DNA of 64,000 nt from Magnetovibrio blakemorei (GTDB lineage: Bacteria; Pseudomonadota; Alphaproteobacteria; Rhodospirillales; Magnetovibrionaceae). Below the pieces are notes generated by a model. That model did no database searches. It was not told the origin of the DNA and worked only from the letters and a program-made list of their open reading frames with translations. This document shows positions 63,401 to 64,000 of this stretch, one piece after another. The stretch spans positions 109,600 to 173,599 of the forward strand of contig NZ_MCGG01000017.1 in NCBI RefSeq assembly GCF_001746755.1, read 5' to 3'. The position numbers and the translations under genes were made by a program. Each line of letters starts with the position of its first letter. Position 1 is the stretch's first letter.

Positions 63401-64000
63401 ATGGACCGCAAACTGATCCTCATTTTGCCCCTGACATTGGCGTTGTTCGTTGGCATCGCCCTGTTCACGATGACCGGGTTTTCCAGCCTGACCGAACGTC
63501 AAAATCACGAAGTTGATCGTGCGCAGTCTGACGTCTGGGTGTTGTCTCAAGTGGCGCTTGACGTGGAACGCACGCTGCATATGTTGCATATGTATGCGCA
63601 CGCAGATGAGGGGCTAACTCACGACAAGGTCTTGATGCAATTTTCCGCACTCTGGAGCCGCATCCCGCCCATCTTAAACTCTGACGATACGGCCCATCTG
63701 CGCACCATTGCAAACATCAACGACACCATCATCGATTTGCAAAACACGATGTCCAGGCTTGATCCCATCCTTGTGAACTTAAAACCTGGTGACGATGTTC
63801 AGATGGCCATCATTCACGACGCCTTAAACCCCTTTTCTGCGCGCCTTGACCGCCTCGCTTCGCTACAGGTGTCCAACACCAACTCCAACGAAGCAGACCA
63901 TCGCCAAAACATCACCAACCGCACCAAAATTTTGGAATATTCCGTCATTCTTATTTTTGCCGCCGCGATGGTCATGGTGGTGATGTTGGTGATTGAAAGT
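63401..64000 (+). CDS. Membrane sensor protein, C-terminus beyond window
   Basis: Two hundred residues are visible and open to the right edge. An N-terminal span (LILILPLTLALFVGIALF) is followed by about 150 mostly helical periplasmic residues and a second span (YSVILIFAAAMVMVVMLVI) that ends at the edge. This layout is that of a sensor kinase, cyclase or chemoreceptor; the catalytic part is not visible, so the type cannot be given. Confidence 0.75.
   Translation, partial: MDRKLILILPLTLALFVGIALFTMTGFSSLTERQNHEVDRAQSDVWVLSQVALDVERTLHMLHMYAHADEGLTHDKVLMQFSALWSRIPPILNSDDTAHLRTIANINDTIIDLQNTMSRLDPILVNLKPGDDVQMAIIHDALNPFSARLDRLASLQVSNTNSNEADHRQNITNRTKILEYSVILIFAAAMVMVVMLVIES

Overview
The window is a stretch of moderately GC-rich chromosome from an alphaproteobacterium, most likely a motile, aquatic Rhodospirillales-type organism. 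The lineage call rests on several genes seen together: MipZ (division-site positioning), an NDUFA12 complex I assembly homologue, DUF2155 and DUF1489 proteins, a phasin (polyhydroxyalkanoate granules), a class II B12-dependent ribonucleotide reductase and a fused ThiS-ThiG protein. No plasmid, prophage or CRISPR signature is visible. The one mobile element is a 643-bp deletion derivative of an insertion sequence.

Layout. 1-2.3 kb: MeaB-type GTPase (cut by the window edge), gamma-carbonic anhydrase and two small hydrolases. 2.5-7.9 kb: an RhlE-like RNA helicase, a flagellin carrying seven tandem repeats, and a diguanylate cyclase. 8.1-14.3 kb: ornithine decarboxylase behind a long leader, thiSG, aroQ and accBC. 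14.3-20 kb: an iron-uptake operon (P19-like protein, polyferredoxin, FTR1 permease, periplasmic partner) behind a good Fur box, then a palindromic repeat, a lipoprotein and a candidate small RNA. This segment seems to split the accBC-aat-DUF2155-mlaD-NDUFA12 block that is usually contiguous in alphaproteobacteria. 20-23.5 kb: aat, DUF2155, a methyltransferase, two MCE/MlaD proteins and NDUFA12. 23.5-28 kb: nrdJ with NrdR-type palindromes. 28-38 kb: small periplasmic and Fe-S proteins, a response regulator, RidA, a His-tailed DMT transporter, clpA/clpS and a phasin with a PhaR-like operator.

38-46 kb: a D,D-carboxypeptidase, UDP-sugar genes (ugd, galU) with a WecA-like transferase, a Pam18/TIM14-like J protein coupled to a VWA protein, a LysE exporter and mipZ. 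46-56 kb: a GH114-like secreted protein, a lysozyme-like protein, a cyclic-nucleotide-binding protein, tRNA-Lys, coaD, gyrA, ssb, a response regulator, DUF1489 and mgtE. 56.3-62.5 kb: a signalling cluster (orphan ModA-like binding protein, histidine kinase, MASE1-GGDEF cyclase broken by the IS, CheY-like regulator) ending at tRNA-Leu. 62.5-64 kb: lipB and the start of a membrane sensor.

The most unusual items are the seven-repeat flagellin, the clean IS insertion with its target duplication inside the cyclase gene, the binding-protein/kinase pair, the three-palindrome nrdJ control region, the J-protein/VWA pair and the candidate CUCCU-loop small RNA. All family assignments come from reading motifs; no database search was run.
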